Source of the DNA: Carpediemonas membranifera
Lineage: Eukaryota > Fornicata
DNA: 64,000 bases
Assembly: GCA_019828565.1 (NCBI GenBank)
Contig: JAHDYR010000020.1
Location: forward strand, 167,769-231,768
Direction of reading: 5' to 3'
The translations under genes were made by a program, and so were the position numbers. Shown piece after piece: positions 17,510-27,262 of this stretch. How positions within the stretch are numbered: the first letter of the stretch is position 1; each line of letters opens with the position of its first letter. The notes under the pieces are model-generated. The model worked only from the letters and a program-made list of their open reading frames with translations. It had not been told where the DNA came from and ran no database searches.

Positions 17510-18979
17510 TCAGTTGCGGACGAGCCGCTTCTCCATGTCCTCGCGCTTCCTGTCAGCAAACTCCAGGGTGCCGTACACTGCGGGGGCAAACGGCTTCCTG
17601 GGCATGTACTGGCCGAACCCGGGGACGGCGGCCTCAGTCAGCTTGCAGTCGTCCACCATGACAGTGCCGCGGACCATGACGGTCTCGGGGCAGCCGTGGA
17701 TCACCTTGCCCTCGAACACGGAGTAGTCGATCTTCGACCCGTGCGTCTGGGCACTGAGAGTGTAGTCGCGGGCCGGGTTCCAGATGGAGATGTCGGCGTC
17801 CGCACCCACAGCAATCACACCCTTCTTGCCGTAGAGGTTGTACAGGCGGCAGGGGTTGGCCGACACGAGGTTGACGAAGCCCGTGCGGGTCAGACGGCCG
17901 GCCATGACACCCTCCTCCCACATGATCAGCGTCCGCTCCTGGATGCCCGCACATCCATTGGGGATAAGAGTGAAGTCGTCACGGCCTCTCTGCCGCTGGG
18001 CCGTCGACCAGGAGCAGTGATCTGAGCCAACGAGGTCGACGTTGTTGTTGACAATGTGACCCCACAATGCGTCCACGTGCTCCCTCGCTCTGAGCGGCGG
18101 GGAGAGGACGTGATGGGCGACGTCGAGCCAGGTTCTGTCGGGGTCGAAGTAGCGGCTTTCGTCGAGGGCAAGGTGGATGCCGCAGACCTCGGTGAACACA
18201 CGGTTGCCGCGCTTGCGGGAGCGCTCGATAGCGTCGATTGAGAACTTATTGGTGTTGTGGGCGACAACGAGGGGCACGCCGGCAGCGGCGGCGATGGTGC
18301 ACGCCCTCTCGCAGGCCTCAGACTCGACGTGGGCGGGGCGGGTGGGGTGGGAGGCAGGGCCGGTCAGCCCACGGGCGAGGAAGTCCTTCTGCATGGCAAC
18401 GATGATATCGCCGTTCTCAGCGTGAACTTGGGGAAGGGCGCCGAGGCGCTTGCAGTGCTGGAAAGAGGCGATGATATCCTCGTCGCTGAGCTGGAGGCGG
18501 CCCTTGTACGCGAGGAAGTGCTTGAAAGAGCACACACCAAGCTCGTTGACGAGCGTCTCCATGTCCTTTGCGGTCTGCTCATCAAACCACGGCACTGAGC
18601 AGTGGAGTCCGTAGTCGGTGACTGTCTGGGCGTCGGCACGGGCACGCCAGTCGTTGTAGGCATCGACAAAGGTGCCGATCTCTCTGTCAGGGTTGATGAA
18701 GTCGATGTACGAGGTCGTCCCGCCGAGGAGGGCGGCCCGGGAGCCGGAGGTGTAGTCATCAATAGTGGAGAACACCCCAATGTTCATGTCAAGGTGAACG
18801 TGCGTGTCAATGCCGCCAGGCATCACGAACTTGCCCGTGGCATCAATCACGGTAGCTCCCTCGGGAACGGCGATCGTTTCAGCAACCTGAGCGATCTTCC
18901 CGTCCTCAATGAGCACATCTGCCTTAAATTCATTATCGCTGTTGACGACAGTTCCGTTCTTGATGATAGTGAAGCCCAT
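17510..18979 (-). CDS. DPYS: Dihydropyrimidinase/hydantoinase, 489 aa
   Basis: ATG at 18977-18979 (MGFTIIKNG). Cyclic amidohydrolase barrel: N-terminal beta-sandwich strands (GTVVNSDNEFKADVLIEDGK), the metal motif GGIDTHVHLDM, the SFKHFLAYKG lysine that is carboxylated to bridge two zinc ions, later metal ligands HAENGD and VGSDH, and the return sandwich (DISIWNPARDYT). It hydrolyses dihydrouracil and dihydrothymine in the second step of pyrimidine catabolism. Length (about 490-520) is normal. Cytosolic; no targeting sequence. No other pyrimidine-catabolic gene is nearby. Confidence 0.93.
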   Translation of the reverse strand: MGFTIIKNGTVVNSDNEFKADVLIEDGKIAQVAETIAVPEGATVIDATGKFVMPGGIDTHVHLDMNIGVFSTIDDYTSGSRAALLGGTTSYIDFINPDREIGTFVDAYNDWRARADAQTVTDYGLHCSVPWFDEQTAKDMETLVNELGVCSFKHFLAYKGRLQLSDEDIIASFQHCKRLGALPQVHAENGDIIVAMQKDFLARGLTGPASHPTRPAHVESEACERACTIAAAAGVPLVVAHNTNKFSIDAIERSRKRGNRVFTEVCGIHLALDESRYFDPDRTWLDVAHHVLSPPLRAREHVDALWGHIVNNNVDLVGSDHCSWSTAQRQRGRDDFTLIPNGCAGIQERTLIMWEEGVMAGRLTRTGFVNLVSANPCRLYNLYGKKGVIAVGADADISIWNPARDYTLSAQTHGSKIDYSVFEGKVIHGCPETVMVRGTVMVDDCKLTEAAVPGFGQYMPRKPFAPAVYGTLEFADRKREDMEKRLVRN

Positions 18980-19048
18980 CCTTCGTCGTTCAGCACCGCG
19001 ACTTTGCTTGACTCGAAACCGACCCACCCTCGTTAATCCGCTGTTTAC

Positions 19049-21049
19049 CTACATGTACTCGTCGTCGATCTTCTCCATCTCCTGCTCCATGATCTCCATG
19101 TACTCGTCATCGTCCTCGACGTTCCATTGGACCTTGGTGCTCTCTCTCGTTGTCTTAACCTGCTCGAAGGTCTTGAAGAACTCCTCGACGTCATCCAGCC
19201 CTGCCGCCTTGCGCTTGACGGGAACGCCGACGTGACTAATGCCGGGTGCGTCCACACCGACGCGGGCCTTGGCCTTCTTGTCAGCAAACCGGTTCAGGTA
19301 CTGGATGAACGCGAAGTCCACAGAGGGCGTGCCCTTGAACCCGATCTTGCCCTTCCTTGCAAGCTCGTCCGTGATTGCTCTGACGGAAGGGTGGTAGTGC
19401 CGTGTGAGAGCGTGCGCCTCCCACAGCGCCACCCGGTTCGACCCGGACAGCCGGGGGTTTGGGCACACTGGGTCGTACGCCGTGACCGCGCTGGGGTCCG
19501 CTCGCTTGGCCTTGGCCTCGTCGTCGTCGGAGTCGGCGGTCTCAGCGGACTCGGGCTCGGGCTGGTGGGCCGCGACGTTAAGGATAAGACCGTCCTCCTC
19601 GTCGACTTCGAGCTCGACTGTGCGTGCCGTGGCCATCAGCATGGCGCCGATCTCCTTCCTCTGCCGGAGAATCGGGGGCAGGCGGATGACGGCCTCGCAC
19701 AACAGCGCGCTCGGCTCGATCATCGTGACCTGGAGCATCCGCTTGACAAGGGCAGCCGACCGCTCGAGCTCCTTGTCCGCGAGCACGATCTTGGCCACGA
19801 GTCCCACTAGCTCGGTGCCGTGGGCGGTGTGGTGCAGCTCCGGGGACAGCAGCAGGCGGTACGTCAGCAGGACAATGTGCTGGAACATGGGCGTGCCGGG
19901 GTCCGCGATCTCCATGAGGAAGGAGAGGCAGGCAATGCTCGTGGCGAGCGGAGAGGTCCGGGCAAGCTCGAAGAGGGCGTTGGCGTGGGTCTCGAAGCGG
20001 GCAAGGGCCTTCTTCTTGTCTGCGATGAAGGGCCCAGCACGGGCGAGGCCTTTGAGGACCAGGGCGACGATGGCGGGGTCGTACGACAAGTCGTCGGCAC
20101 CGCGGGTCTCGTCAGCAGCGGCAGCGGGCTTCTTCTTGCCCTTGCGGGGCTTCTTCGTCTTCTTAGCGAGCTCTCTGCCCTTCTTGGCGTCAGCGAGTTT
20201 GATGCTTTCCTGGATGGCCGAAGCAGAGTAGTGCCCGAGCTCACGGAGTTTCAGCTGGGTCATAAAGACCGTGAAATACGTCCCAACGAGCTGGTCGGCG
20301 ATGGGCATCTTCTTGGTGAGGCTCATCTGGGACATGAACGTGAGACAGTGCTTCAGCGACGTCATCTTGAGGCCCGACTGCATAAACTTGTCGACGGCAA
20401 TGGCGACGTCGACAGCCTTGTCGTGGTGGATGCCGAGGGTGCGCGCCAAGAGATGGACTGCCTCAGAGGAGACCTTCTTCTCAGGATCGCCGATCTTTGA
20501 GACGATGATGGCGAGGATGACAGAACTCTGCTCAGGCTTGTCCGTCAGAAGCTTGAAAAGCGTGCGCATCGCATCCAGACGGCGCTTGACGATTGTATCG
20601 TACGACATCTTCTCCACGTTGCGGAGGTAGCGGAGGTAGAGGGGTTTGAGCTTATCCTCGTACAAGGCCATGACGAGCGCGCCGTCAGTGATCTTGCCCT
20701 CAAACTTACGCTCATCGAAACGGATGAGCTCGCGGTCCTTGGGGAGGACCTCGAGGAAGACGTCGAGGAGGTGCTTCATGAGGTCGTGGAGGTGGTGCCG
20801 AGTGCCGTCGTCCATGAGATGGACAAGCTCCTCGAGGTATGCAATGTTGGTGTGCGGCTCGTTCAGGAATCCATAGGATAGCGCGTTGATGCGATCCATG
20901 AACGTACCGCTGCGGGCCATCTTGTCCATCATGGGATCTGCCTTCTTGTGCTCAACGAGGACCTTCAGCGCCTTCTGAGCGCGCTCCTTGAGCTCTGTAG
21001 TATTCTGAACGGCGGCCTTAGCAACCTTGTCAGCACGCTTCTTCCCCAT
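19049..21049 (-). CDS. NOC1: MAK21/NOC1 (CEBPZ) CBF-domain ribosome biogenesis factor, 666 aa
   Basis: ATG at 21047-21049. HEAT-like N-terminal half; the CBF/Mak21 domain occupies the middle to C-terminal part, ending in TAYDPVCPNPRLSGSNRVALWE and LTRHYHPSVRAITDEL, hallmark of NOC1/Mak21. Lys-rich linkers (KKTKKPRKGKKKP) and an acidic C-terminus (NVEDDDEYMEIMEQE) are typical. NOC1 pairs with NOC2 in nucleolar pre-60S assembly. It is shorter than the yeast or human proteins (about 1,000 aa), lacking the long N-terminus. A promoter decamer lies 33 bp upstream. Confidence 0.93.
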   Translation of the reverse strand: MGKKRADKVAKAAVQNTTELKERAQKALKVLVEHKKADPMMDKMARSGTFMDRINALSYGFLNEPHTNIAYLEELVHLMDDGTRHHLHDLMKHLLDVFLEVLPKDRELIRFDERKFEGKITDGALVMALYEDKLKPLYLRYLRNVEKMSYDTIVKRRLDAMRTLFKLLTDKPEQSSVILAIIVSKIGDPEKKVSSEAVHLLARTLGIHHDKAVDVAIAVDKFMQSGLKMTSLKHCLTFMSQMSLTKKMPIADQLVGTYFTVFMTQLKLRELGHYSASAIQESIKLADAKKGRELAKKTKKPRKGKKKPAAAADETRGADDLSYDPAIVALVLKGLARAGPFIADKKKALARFETHANALFELARTSPLATSIACLSFLMEIADPGTPMFQHIVLLTYRLLLSPELHHTAHGTELVGLVAKIVLADKELERSAALVKRMLQVTMIEPSALLCEAVIRLPPILRQRKEIGAMLMATARTVELEVDEEDGLILNVAAHQPEPESAETADSDDDEAKAKRADPSAVTAYDPVCPNPRLSGSNRVALWEAHALTRHYHPSVRAITDELARKGKIGFKGTPSVDFAFIQYLNRFADKKAKARVGVDAPGISHVGVPVKRKAAGLDDVEEFFKTFEQVKTTRESTKVQWNVEDDDEYMEIMEQEMEKIDDEYM

Positions 21050-21081
21050 TCAATACAACACACAGCAGAAGAGAGCAATGA

Positions 21082-21091
21082 GTGCAGTTTA
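21082..21091. promoter_or_regulatory. Putative promoter decamer (GTGCAGTTTA)
   Basis: 32 bp upstream of the NOC1 ATG, with a second GCAGTTTAG core at about 21100-21108. Confidence 0.45.
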
Positions 21092-21198
21092 TGTCAGTCG
21101 CAGTTTAGTCGCGACTTGGGCGTTCCCATGCAGTATACTCGCCTCAAACTCACTCAGTATGAGATAGATAGCGGTTTAGTAAAAGTGAGTATTGCGCG

Positions 21199-22311
21199 TT
21201 AAACCATGTCTCCATCGGGTGAGTGGTGAGTGTCGATGGCCACGGTGCGGAGGGGCGGGGAGCCGTTCAGCTCGTGCGAGGCATGATGGCGCGGGGTGAG
21301 CTCGCTGACGGATGACACGGCGGACAGGATGGCCTTGCTGGCGGCGCTGATTCCCTTATGAAGCTGCGGGAGCTGCGGCATGCTAGTGCCCTTCGACAGC
21401 ATCTGCCCGCCGCCGAGGACATCAGCTTCCATGATTGCCTTGATGCGGGCGTCCTTGGTGTAGTGGAACTCGGCCAGGACGACCGTGAGCACAGCGAAGA
21501 AGGAGCCAATGATGAAGCCGCCGATGACGTCCGTGGAATGGTGGTGATGGTCTACCGTCCGGCTGACGCCAACAAACGACCCGAAGAACATGGGGAGGGT
21601 GCTCAGGGCAAACCAGCCGGCCGGACTGACCAATGCTCGGAGCTGCATGAGCTTGGGATACTTCCAGACCTCGCCACGAACAATAAAAGTCAGAACGCAC
21701 ACGATAGACACGTACAGCGACAGGAACATGGAGAACGAGGCATGGCCAGAGGGGAAGGAGAGGCGGCCATCGAAGACGATAGAGGCGGGGCCAGTGCACT
21801 TCTCGGCAGCAGCATCCCACTGGCACCTGTCGATGAAGTCAGGGCGGAGTCGGGCTGCGACGACCTTGATGAAACTAACAATGAGAAACATCATGCTGGC
21901 ACAAAGGGCGCCGATGAACAGATAGAGCACAGCTAGACGCCGTGACTGAGTCACTGCGATCAGCAGGGGGACGGCTAACATGCCGAGGACCAGGAAGAGA
22001 ATAACAACGAGGGAAGGAACAATGCTTGCCTCCATAGTGTAGCCAATGGACTCGTCGGTCAAGCTGAACTCTCGGTGGTTGATGAAATGCTCCATGATTA
22101 ATCGCAAGCTGAGAATCCCGCCGAGAGAGAGGAAGACGACAGATATGATGAAGTCCGCGCAGATGTTGAGAAGAAGGAGGCGGTTTGTGTGCGCCCAGTC
22201 GCATGATTTTGCTAAATATGGATTCATTGCACCAGTATTCGTTCTTAGCGCGGCCTGTGGCCTGATTTTGCTAATCAGGTTGTCTCGCACCCGAAGACAA
22301 GAGAGCATCAT
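21199..22311 (-). CDS. PAP2-family lipid phosphate phosphatase, multi-pass membrane protein, 370 aa
   Basis: ATG at 22309-22311; another candidate is the ATG at 22225-22227 (MNPYLAKSCDW), which would make 342 aa. Six hydrophobic spans. The three catalytic motifs of the superfamily are present in order: KVVAARLRP (KX6RP), PSGH, and SRTVDHHHHSTD (SRX5HX3D) with the nucleophilic His. These enzymes dephosphorylate phosphatidate, lysophosphatidate or sphingoid phosphates at the plasma or ER membrane. The C-terminal 90 residues are a polar cytosolic tail. Confidence 0.93.
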   Translation of the reverse strand: MMLSCLRVRDNLISKIRPQAALRTNTGAMNPYLAKSCDWAHTNRLLLLNICADFIISVVFLSLGGILSLRLIMEHFINHREFSLTDESIGYTMEASIVPSLVVILFLVLGMLAVPLLIAVTQSRRLAVLYLFIGALCASMMFLIVSFIKVVAARLRPDFIDRCQWDAAAEKCTGPASIVFDGRLSFPSGHASFSMFLSLYVSIVCVLTFIVRGEVWKYPKLMQLRALVSPAGWFALSTLPMFFGSFVGVSRTVDHHHHSTDVIGGFIIGSFFAVLTVVLAEFHYTKDARIKAIMEADVLGGGQMLSKGTSMPQLPQLHKGISAASKAILSAVSSVSELTPRHHASHELNGSPPLRTVAIDTHHSPDGDMV

Positions 22312-22627
22312 TTCCTCGGACTCAGAGGGTAAGTTTAGTGATGGTGCGGTAGAGACATGGACGGTCACTCCACGCGTGACCCGTCCCGACAGCCCCCTCT
22401 TAAAAGTGCACTCGTTCCCGTGCTGTTCAGCAGAGTGAACGACTTCTCTTCACTCCCGAGCCGATTGCGACCAAATCTTCTCCGAAGATTGGGGTCGAAC
22501 ATTCAGATTCGAGACGAGTGTCGCAGCAGCCGAGTCACTGGGAGAGCTGCCGGGTCAAGCATTGGTGACGCAGCAGAGACCACTGAAGGTGCCCGCCCCG
22601 GCACGTAAGTGCAAGAAATTGTGCAAT
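22312..22627. other. Intergenic, nothing recognised (316 bp)
   Basis: Holds the upstream region of the lipid phosphatase gene and the 3' flank of gcvH. No conserved frame or RNA gene seen. Confidence 0.5.
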
Positions 22628-23115
22628 TTAGTGGTCACAGTGCTGGAGGTACTCCTGGTAGTCGGCCTGGGTCATGAGGCCGTCGAGCTCCTCGAGGTCA
22701 GAGATCTGGACCTCAGCGATCCAGCCGAGGAAGGGGTCCTCGTTGATCATGGCGGGGCGGGACTCGAGCTCGCTGTTGACGCCGGTGACGATGCCAGCAA
22801 CGGGCATGACGACGTCAGAAGCGGCCTTGACGGACTCGACGGCGCAGAGGACTTCCTCCTTTGTAACCTCGGCGTCAATCTCGGGGAGCTCGGCGTACAC
22901 GATCTCACCAAGGTGCGTGGCGGCATACCTGCGTTATAATAACCTGTTGAACGTACTGAGTGATGCCAACCTTCCCGATCTTGTCCTCTACGTCGATGAA
23001 CTCGTGAGTCTGTGTCAGACGGGGCATGGGAGGTGCAAACCTTCGTGAAGTACTTAACAGAAGCAAAGCGAGCAAAAGCACCGGAAGTAAAGGAAGAAGA
23101 AACGCGAGAGAGCAT
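22628..23115 (-). CDS. GCSH: Glycine cleavage system H protein with organelle-targeting leader, 142 aa
   Basis: Three exons: 23041-23115, 22957-23009, 22628-22928. Introns are 31 nt (23010-23040, GTTTGC...CTGACACAG) and 28 nt (22929-22956, GTACGT...TATAACGCAG). Splicing gives YFTKTHEFIDVEDKIGKVG followed by ITQYAATHLGEIVYAELPEI, a perfect GcvH fold, with the lipoyl lysine in ESVKAAS. The first exon encodes MLSRVSSSFTSGAFARFA, Ser/Arg-rich and free of acidic residues, as in mitochondrial presequences. GcvH shuttles aminomethyl groups on lipoate. Here it points to a mitochondrion-related organelle keeping part of glycine/one-carbon or lipoate chemistry. Confidence 0.95.
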
Positions 23116-24033
23116 TGTAATGGGGAGAGAAGACCGAATCTGACCACGTGTCGTCGCTTGTCCAGATCGTATCAGATTGGAAAAATGGAGGATCCGGGTT
23201 ATCTGGTCTGATACAAGATCGGTATGGCGCCATGGCGGGATAGGAGAACGAGCTGGGGGCGTCAGTGAGCTGAGTCCTATTTGAAATTTCCAGTGATGGA
23301 ATAACTCAACGGATTTTGTAAGTGCAAACAGGCATACACAGCCTCCTGGTTGTAACACCGTGATCTGATGTTGGGCTCTGAAGAAACCTTAACACACTGG
23401 GGAGTATCAACAGATACCGTCATCAACGAACGAAAGAGCGATACAATTCTTGCCATTTTCATTTAAGCCGGAAGCGAGTTGATTGGTATTGATGTTGTTA
23501 CTTAAAGATAGTTGTGCATGGCGTCATGATCCTGTGTAATGATGTGTTGTGTGTGAAAGTCAGGAAGAAGACAGATTCTCGTCACTGAACAATACGACGG
23601 GGCAAGTTTTTCATCATTCACACATTGAAACGAACGACTGGCAAGGACGGACTGGTTCATTCATGAGTTTGCTCATGTTTCTGCAGAGTGTTTGCAGGAA
23701 ACCCGATGTCCGGCAAAATTGGTCAAAAATGTCAGAGTGCAGAATTGATTAATTACTTTGGTGGAGAGGTCCGACTGTCATACGGGAAGGGAGCACAGAC
23801 AGCCTGCGGGCCAAATGCGCGCCAACTACTGCAGAAATTGTCGACCACATCATTTGGAAGAGTTCCTGGGGCTTGATACTCTCCGCAACCGGCCAAATAA
23901 AATCCATTCGAGTAGAAAATGCACCTCTTTAGGACAGCACGCATGTGTTGGCCTCGAGTCCGCCATGTTGCATGAAGTTCAGGGGCACACCGGTCTGCAG
24001 GGTTCAGCATGAGAAACGGAACCTGTAATTTAC
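23116..24033. other. Intergenic, no supported gene (918 bp)
   Basis: AT-richer than neighbours. Only short frames; one minus frame 23277-23462 (61 codons, ATG start) has no recognisable family. No tRNA or repeat shared with the rest of the window was seen. Confidence 0.45.
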
Positions 24034-24808
24034 TTAGAGGTTCTTGATGTGGCCCTTGAGGGCAGCGAGGGCGGCGGTGTCCTCGCCCCAGTTGGTGAGG
24101 CAGGCGGAGGAGCAAGCGACGACCTTGCAGGCCTCGCCCTCCTCGTTGAAGCGGCAGAGGCCGGCCCACTCGCCGAGGGTCTTCTTGGACTCAACCTGCA
24201 TGAGGGGAACCTCGCGGTCCTTGCAGAGGGCGGTAACCTGTGTGATGCGGCGGGCGGAGAGAACAAACGAGCTTGGTGTACTGCTGGTTGTCGCAGTCGG
24301 CGGCGAGGAGGCAGATGACGGCGCGCTTGCTGTCAACGGCCTTGGCAACCTCGCGGAGGCCGCGGAGGAGGCCGTCGGTGAAGCGGGCGGACTTCATGAC
24401 CTCGCGGAGAGCCTCCATGGGCTCGTAGGTGACGGGGGAAACCTCGGTGGTCTCGACAGTCTGAACTTTGTTAGCACGCGTCGTGATCTTCACGAACCAG
24501 GGGTCTCAGCGTCCATAGTTGAATGCTTCCTCGATCGCCCTTTTTTCGCCAAAAAAAGTTGCACGAAAAAAGCTGGCGCTGGGCGATAGCGCGCGGCAGA
24601 GCGGACTCGGATGGCGCTGTGACAGGCGATCCCGCAGTACGCCGCCGACTCAGCGCCACAGTGCAGGGATCTGACGTGCGAGCTCGTCTTCGTGTTCGAA
24701 GCAGTCCGCCTGGCAATAAACGTTCCCTGGCGTGATTTATGCCGTACAGCAAAGAATGGAAACACACCCGCGCCTAAGCTTAGCCTTGGTGGAAATTCTG
24801 AGGTCAAA
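24024..24808 (+). repeat. Segmental duplication, copy A (about 785 bp)
   Basis: Matches 29972-30756 at a constant offset of 5948, with only two differences noticed (24499 g/c and 24722 c/t). Covers all of eS12 plus about 290 bp of its upstream region. Confidence 0.93.
24034..24516 (-). CDS. RPS12: Ribosomal protein eS12, copy A, 139 aa
   Basis: Three exons: 24498-24516 (19 nt, MDAETP), 24269-24465, 24034-24237. Introns are 32 nt (24466-24497, GTTCGT...GCTAACAAAG) and 31 nt (24238-24268, GTTTGT...ATCACACAG). The spliced protein shows the eS12 core: DGLLRGLREVAKAVDSKRA, ADCDNQQYTKLVTALCKD, and SKKTLGEWAGLC. Component of the 40S beak region. Nearly identical to copy B at 29982-30464, introns included. 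Confidence 0.95.
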
Positions 24809-24861
24809 CACGACCCCCACAGCGAGCGCTAATCTCTTGGCCGCCGCAGCGCACACACCGC
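24517..24861. other. eS12-A upstream region (345 bp)
   Basis: Mostly inside the duplication. Contains homopolymer-like runs (ttttttcgccaaaaaaa at about 24540-24556) just upstream of the eS12 ATG. The canonical GTGCAGTTTA decamer is not seen, so eS12 may use a different promoter. Confidence 0.45.
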
Positions 24862-25182
24862 CTAGTGCTTGGCGACATTCTGACCCTTCGTATACATGCT
24901 GTTGATGAGCGATTGCCGCTCAAGATCCTCGGCACTGGTCTCTTGCTGGAGAAGTGCGGCCTTGACGTCCTCCTCGTTCTTCATGGCACGGATCTGGTCA
25001 AAGTCATCCTTCACGTGGCTCACAAAGTACTGCTGGAAGTTCTAGAGTAAGTATGGATGCGTACTAGGGACGAACGTAGTCCTTGAAAGATTCAGCGGCC
25101 TTGAGAGAGCGCTTGAAGCTGTGTTAGGCTAGATGTCTTGGTGTACAAACAGTGATTCAATAGATGAACTGAGAGCGGACAT
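24862..25182 (-). CDS. ISD11: Isd11 (LYRM4) Fe-S assembly factor, 84 aa, three exons
   Basis: Exons 25151-25182, 25076-25118 and 24862-25041; introns 32 nt (25119-25150, GTTTGT...CCTAACACAG) and 34 nt (25042-25075, GTTCGT...CTTACTCTAG). The product begins MSALSSSIESLFKRSLKAAE and continues SFKDYNFQQYFVSHVKDDF, the LYR-type helix (LFKR for LYR) plus the F-x-YN-F/Y-R-x-Y block of Isd11. It ends LERQSLINSMYTKGQ, like the LxxxxRQxxxxxLY block of LYRM4. Isd11 stabilises cysteine desulfurase Nfs1 in mitochondria and related organelles. It lies close to GcvH. Each exon is too short to be seen as an open frame. Confidence 0.88.
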
Positions 25183-25630
25183 TCCTGATGTTCCTGTCTT
25201 GGCAATGGGGTGCATGGACGGAATTCATGTCCACATGTATAACATAAATGTATGGAGACTGATCATGTCAAGACTCCTCTGCCCTTTGGATGGCATAGGC
25301 CTCGTCAATGACCCCCTGCAGAGCTCAGACAGCGGCTCCCAGCGCATGCAACACCCCCAGAAGACAGCTCTGCCATGCGCCCGCCGACCCTCGGATACAG
25401 CTCGGGCTGCCCCTGCCCGTGGACAGCACTAGTACTTCTCACGGCAGAGACCGTCACACGTGCACATCAACGTGTTCGCATGTTCACCACCCAGCCGCTC
25501 GTCCTGCCAGCCCTCCGGGCCAGGGCTGGGTGCTGGGTGTGGAGCGGTGTACTCGGGCTGACAGTCGAGGCTCTGGGGACGTTGTTCGTGCCGGTTTACT
25601 AAACTGCACACTTTCGTCCAACAGCCTCCC
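25183..25630. other. Divergent promoter region between Isd11 and MNS1 (448 bp)
   Basis: Separates a minus-strand and a plus-strand gene. Includes the decamer at 25600-25609. No supported coding frame or RNA. Confidence 0.5.
25600..25609 (+). promoter_or_regulatory. Putative promoter decamer (TAAACTGCAC)
   Basis: 21 bp upstream of the MNS1 ATG in the sense orientation. Confidence 0.45.
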
Positions 25631-27262
25631 ATGCCTCGCCAGATGAGCAATGCGAGGCGTAACTATGAACAACACGTTGAACGCGTCCGAGAAGCTGACT
25701 ATCAGGTCAAAGTTCTTGTTTGTTCTCCTCCGTTAGCTCAGAAATTCTTACCGTAGGAAGGTTTCGTCAACCAGTCCCGCCAGATGAGCCAATATGGCAA
25801 GGCTGATGCTAAAGTAGGTAATATGAGACGTGCCCGCCTTCTCGCCGAGATTGAGCGTGAACGGCAGCTTGAGGAGGAGCTCGAGGCCCGCGTCCAGGCC
25901 GAGGAGTGCCGTGCTGCTGAGCAGGCGCGCCAGGAACGCCTCTGCGCCGAAGTTGCCGCCAGACGTGATGAGAAGATCCGGGACGAGAAGGTCCGCCAAC
26001 AGATCCGGCAGGAGTCGCACGAGCTCAGGGAGCTGGAGGCCAAGCTCAAGGCAGCCCTCCACGGCCACGACATGGCCCTGCAGATAGAGCAGAACAAGCT
26101 CTTGGCCGCCCAGCGTCACCGCGAGGACCTTGAGGCCGAGCTGCGCGACATTGAGATCCTCGAGGCCCAGAAGCAGAACGACGAGGCCGAGGCCGAGAGG
26201 AAGCTGATGGCCAACCTGCAGACCAAGAGCATCCTCGAGCACCAGATGGACGAGAAGTACCAGGTCCGCATGGCCGAGCTCGAGGCCAAGCGGCGCGAGG
26301 AGGCTGAGGTCGATCGCATCGTCGAGGAGCTGTATGCCGAGGAGGAGGCCGCCGAGCAGGCCCGGGCGGCGAAGAAGCAGGCGCTGATCGCAGACATGAA
26401 CGACTATCTGGCGAAGCGGGCGGAGTACATTGCCTGGGAGCGGCAGATGCTGGCCGAGGAGGAAGAGCTCATCGCCCAGCACCAGCGGGAGAACGAGGAC
26501 CGCGAGAACCGCGCGACGATGGCCAAGCAGCGGGTCGATGTCGAGAAGGAGAAGATTTACGAGAGAATCGCCGAGGAGATCGAGGAGAAGCGCCGCCGCC
26601 GCCAAGAGCTCGAGGACCTCCGCGTCGACCTCGCATTCGCCGAAAAAGAGATGCAGGCGGCGCTGGACGAGATGGAGCAGGCCGAGCGGCGCCGGGTGAA
26701 GCAGGCTGAGCTCATGGCCGCCCAGGAGGCCGCCGTCGCCCAGCGCATGGAGGACCAGAGGCAGGCTGAGCTCAGGGAGGCCGAGCTGGCGTCCGTCATG
26801 CAGCGGCAACAGGCAGAGGAGGCCCAGCGCGTGGCACGCGAGGAGGAGGCGAAGGAGGCCCGTCGGAAGGCCCACGCCGAGCTCCTGCGGCAGCAGCTCC
26901 GGGAACAGGAGGAGCAGCAGCAGCGCGCCATAGAACGTCAGAAGGCTGAGCTCGCCAAGCAGGAGGCAGACGCGGCTGCCCGGCAACGTATTCTCGAGGA
27001 GGAGAAGGCCAAGCTCCTCGCCCAGTTCGCCCCCGTGCTCGCCCAGCACAACCGACTGGGCCCGACCCTGCTCAAGGAAGAGGACGTCGCCCTCCTCGAC
27101 GAGGGCACCAAGCGGCTCATCGGCAGGGCGCCCGCGACCCAGGCCCCGCCCGCCGACCGTCTCGAGGAGGAGCTTCGCGCGGTGGAGGAGGAGCAGGCGG
27201 CCGTGGAGAAAGATAAGAAGCACAGCATGGAGCAGTTCTACAGCTCACGGCGGCTGTGGTAG
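25631..27262 (+). CDS. MNS1: MNS1 (FAP127) axonemal coiled-coil protein, 530 aa
   Basis: The only clear + strand host gene. Exon 1 25631-25717 (MPRQMSNARRNYEQ...), 39-nt intron 25718-25756 (GTTTGT...TTACCGTAG), exon 2 25757-27262. Nearly continuous Glu/Arg/Ala-rich coiled coil. KVRQQIRQESHELRELEAK and LKAALHGHD match the MNS1 stretch KMRQQVRENSIELRELEKKLKAA; the end AKLLAQFAPVLAQ...LLKEEDVALLDE matches its C-terminal block. MNS1 is a microtubule inner protein of axonemal doublets. Human MNS1 is about 495 aa, so length fits. The antisense strand is also open by composition and is not a gene. Confidence 0.9.

Noticed and set aside
23277-23462. 61-codon minus frame with an ATG and a presequence-like start
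   Set aside because: AT-rich, no family, no splice continuation found; not distinguishable from chance.
24241-24262. Frameshift in both eS12 copies
   Set aside because: Explained by a 31-nt intron that restores KLVTALCKD exactly as in eS12.
25748-27223. 491-codon open frame antisense to MNS1
   Set aside because: Leu/Gly-rich mirror of Glu/Lys/Arg coiled-coil codons; no family, and the + strand has MNS1 motifs and an intron.
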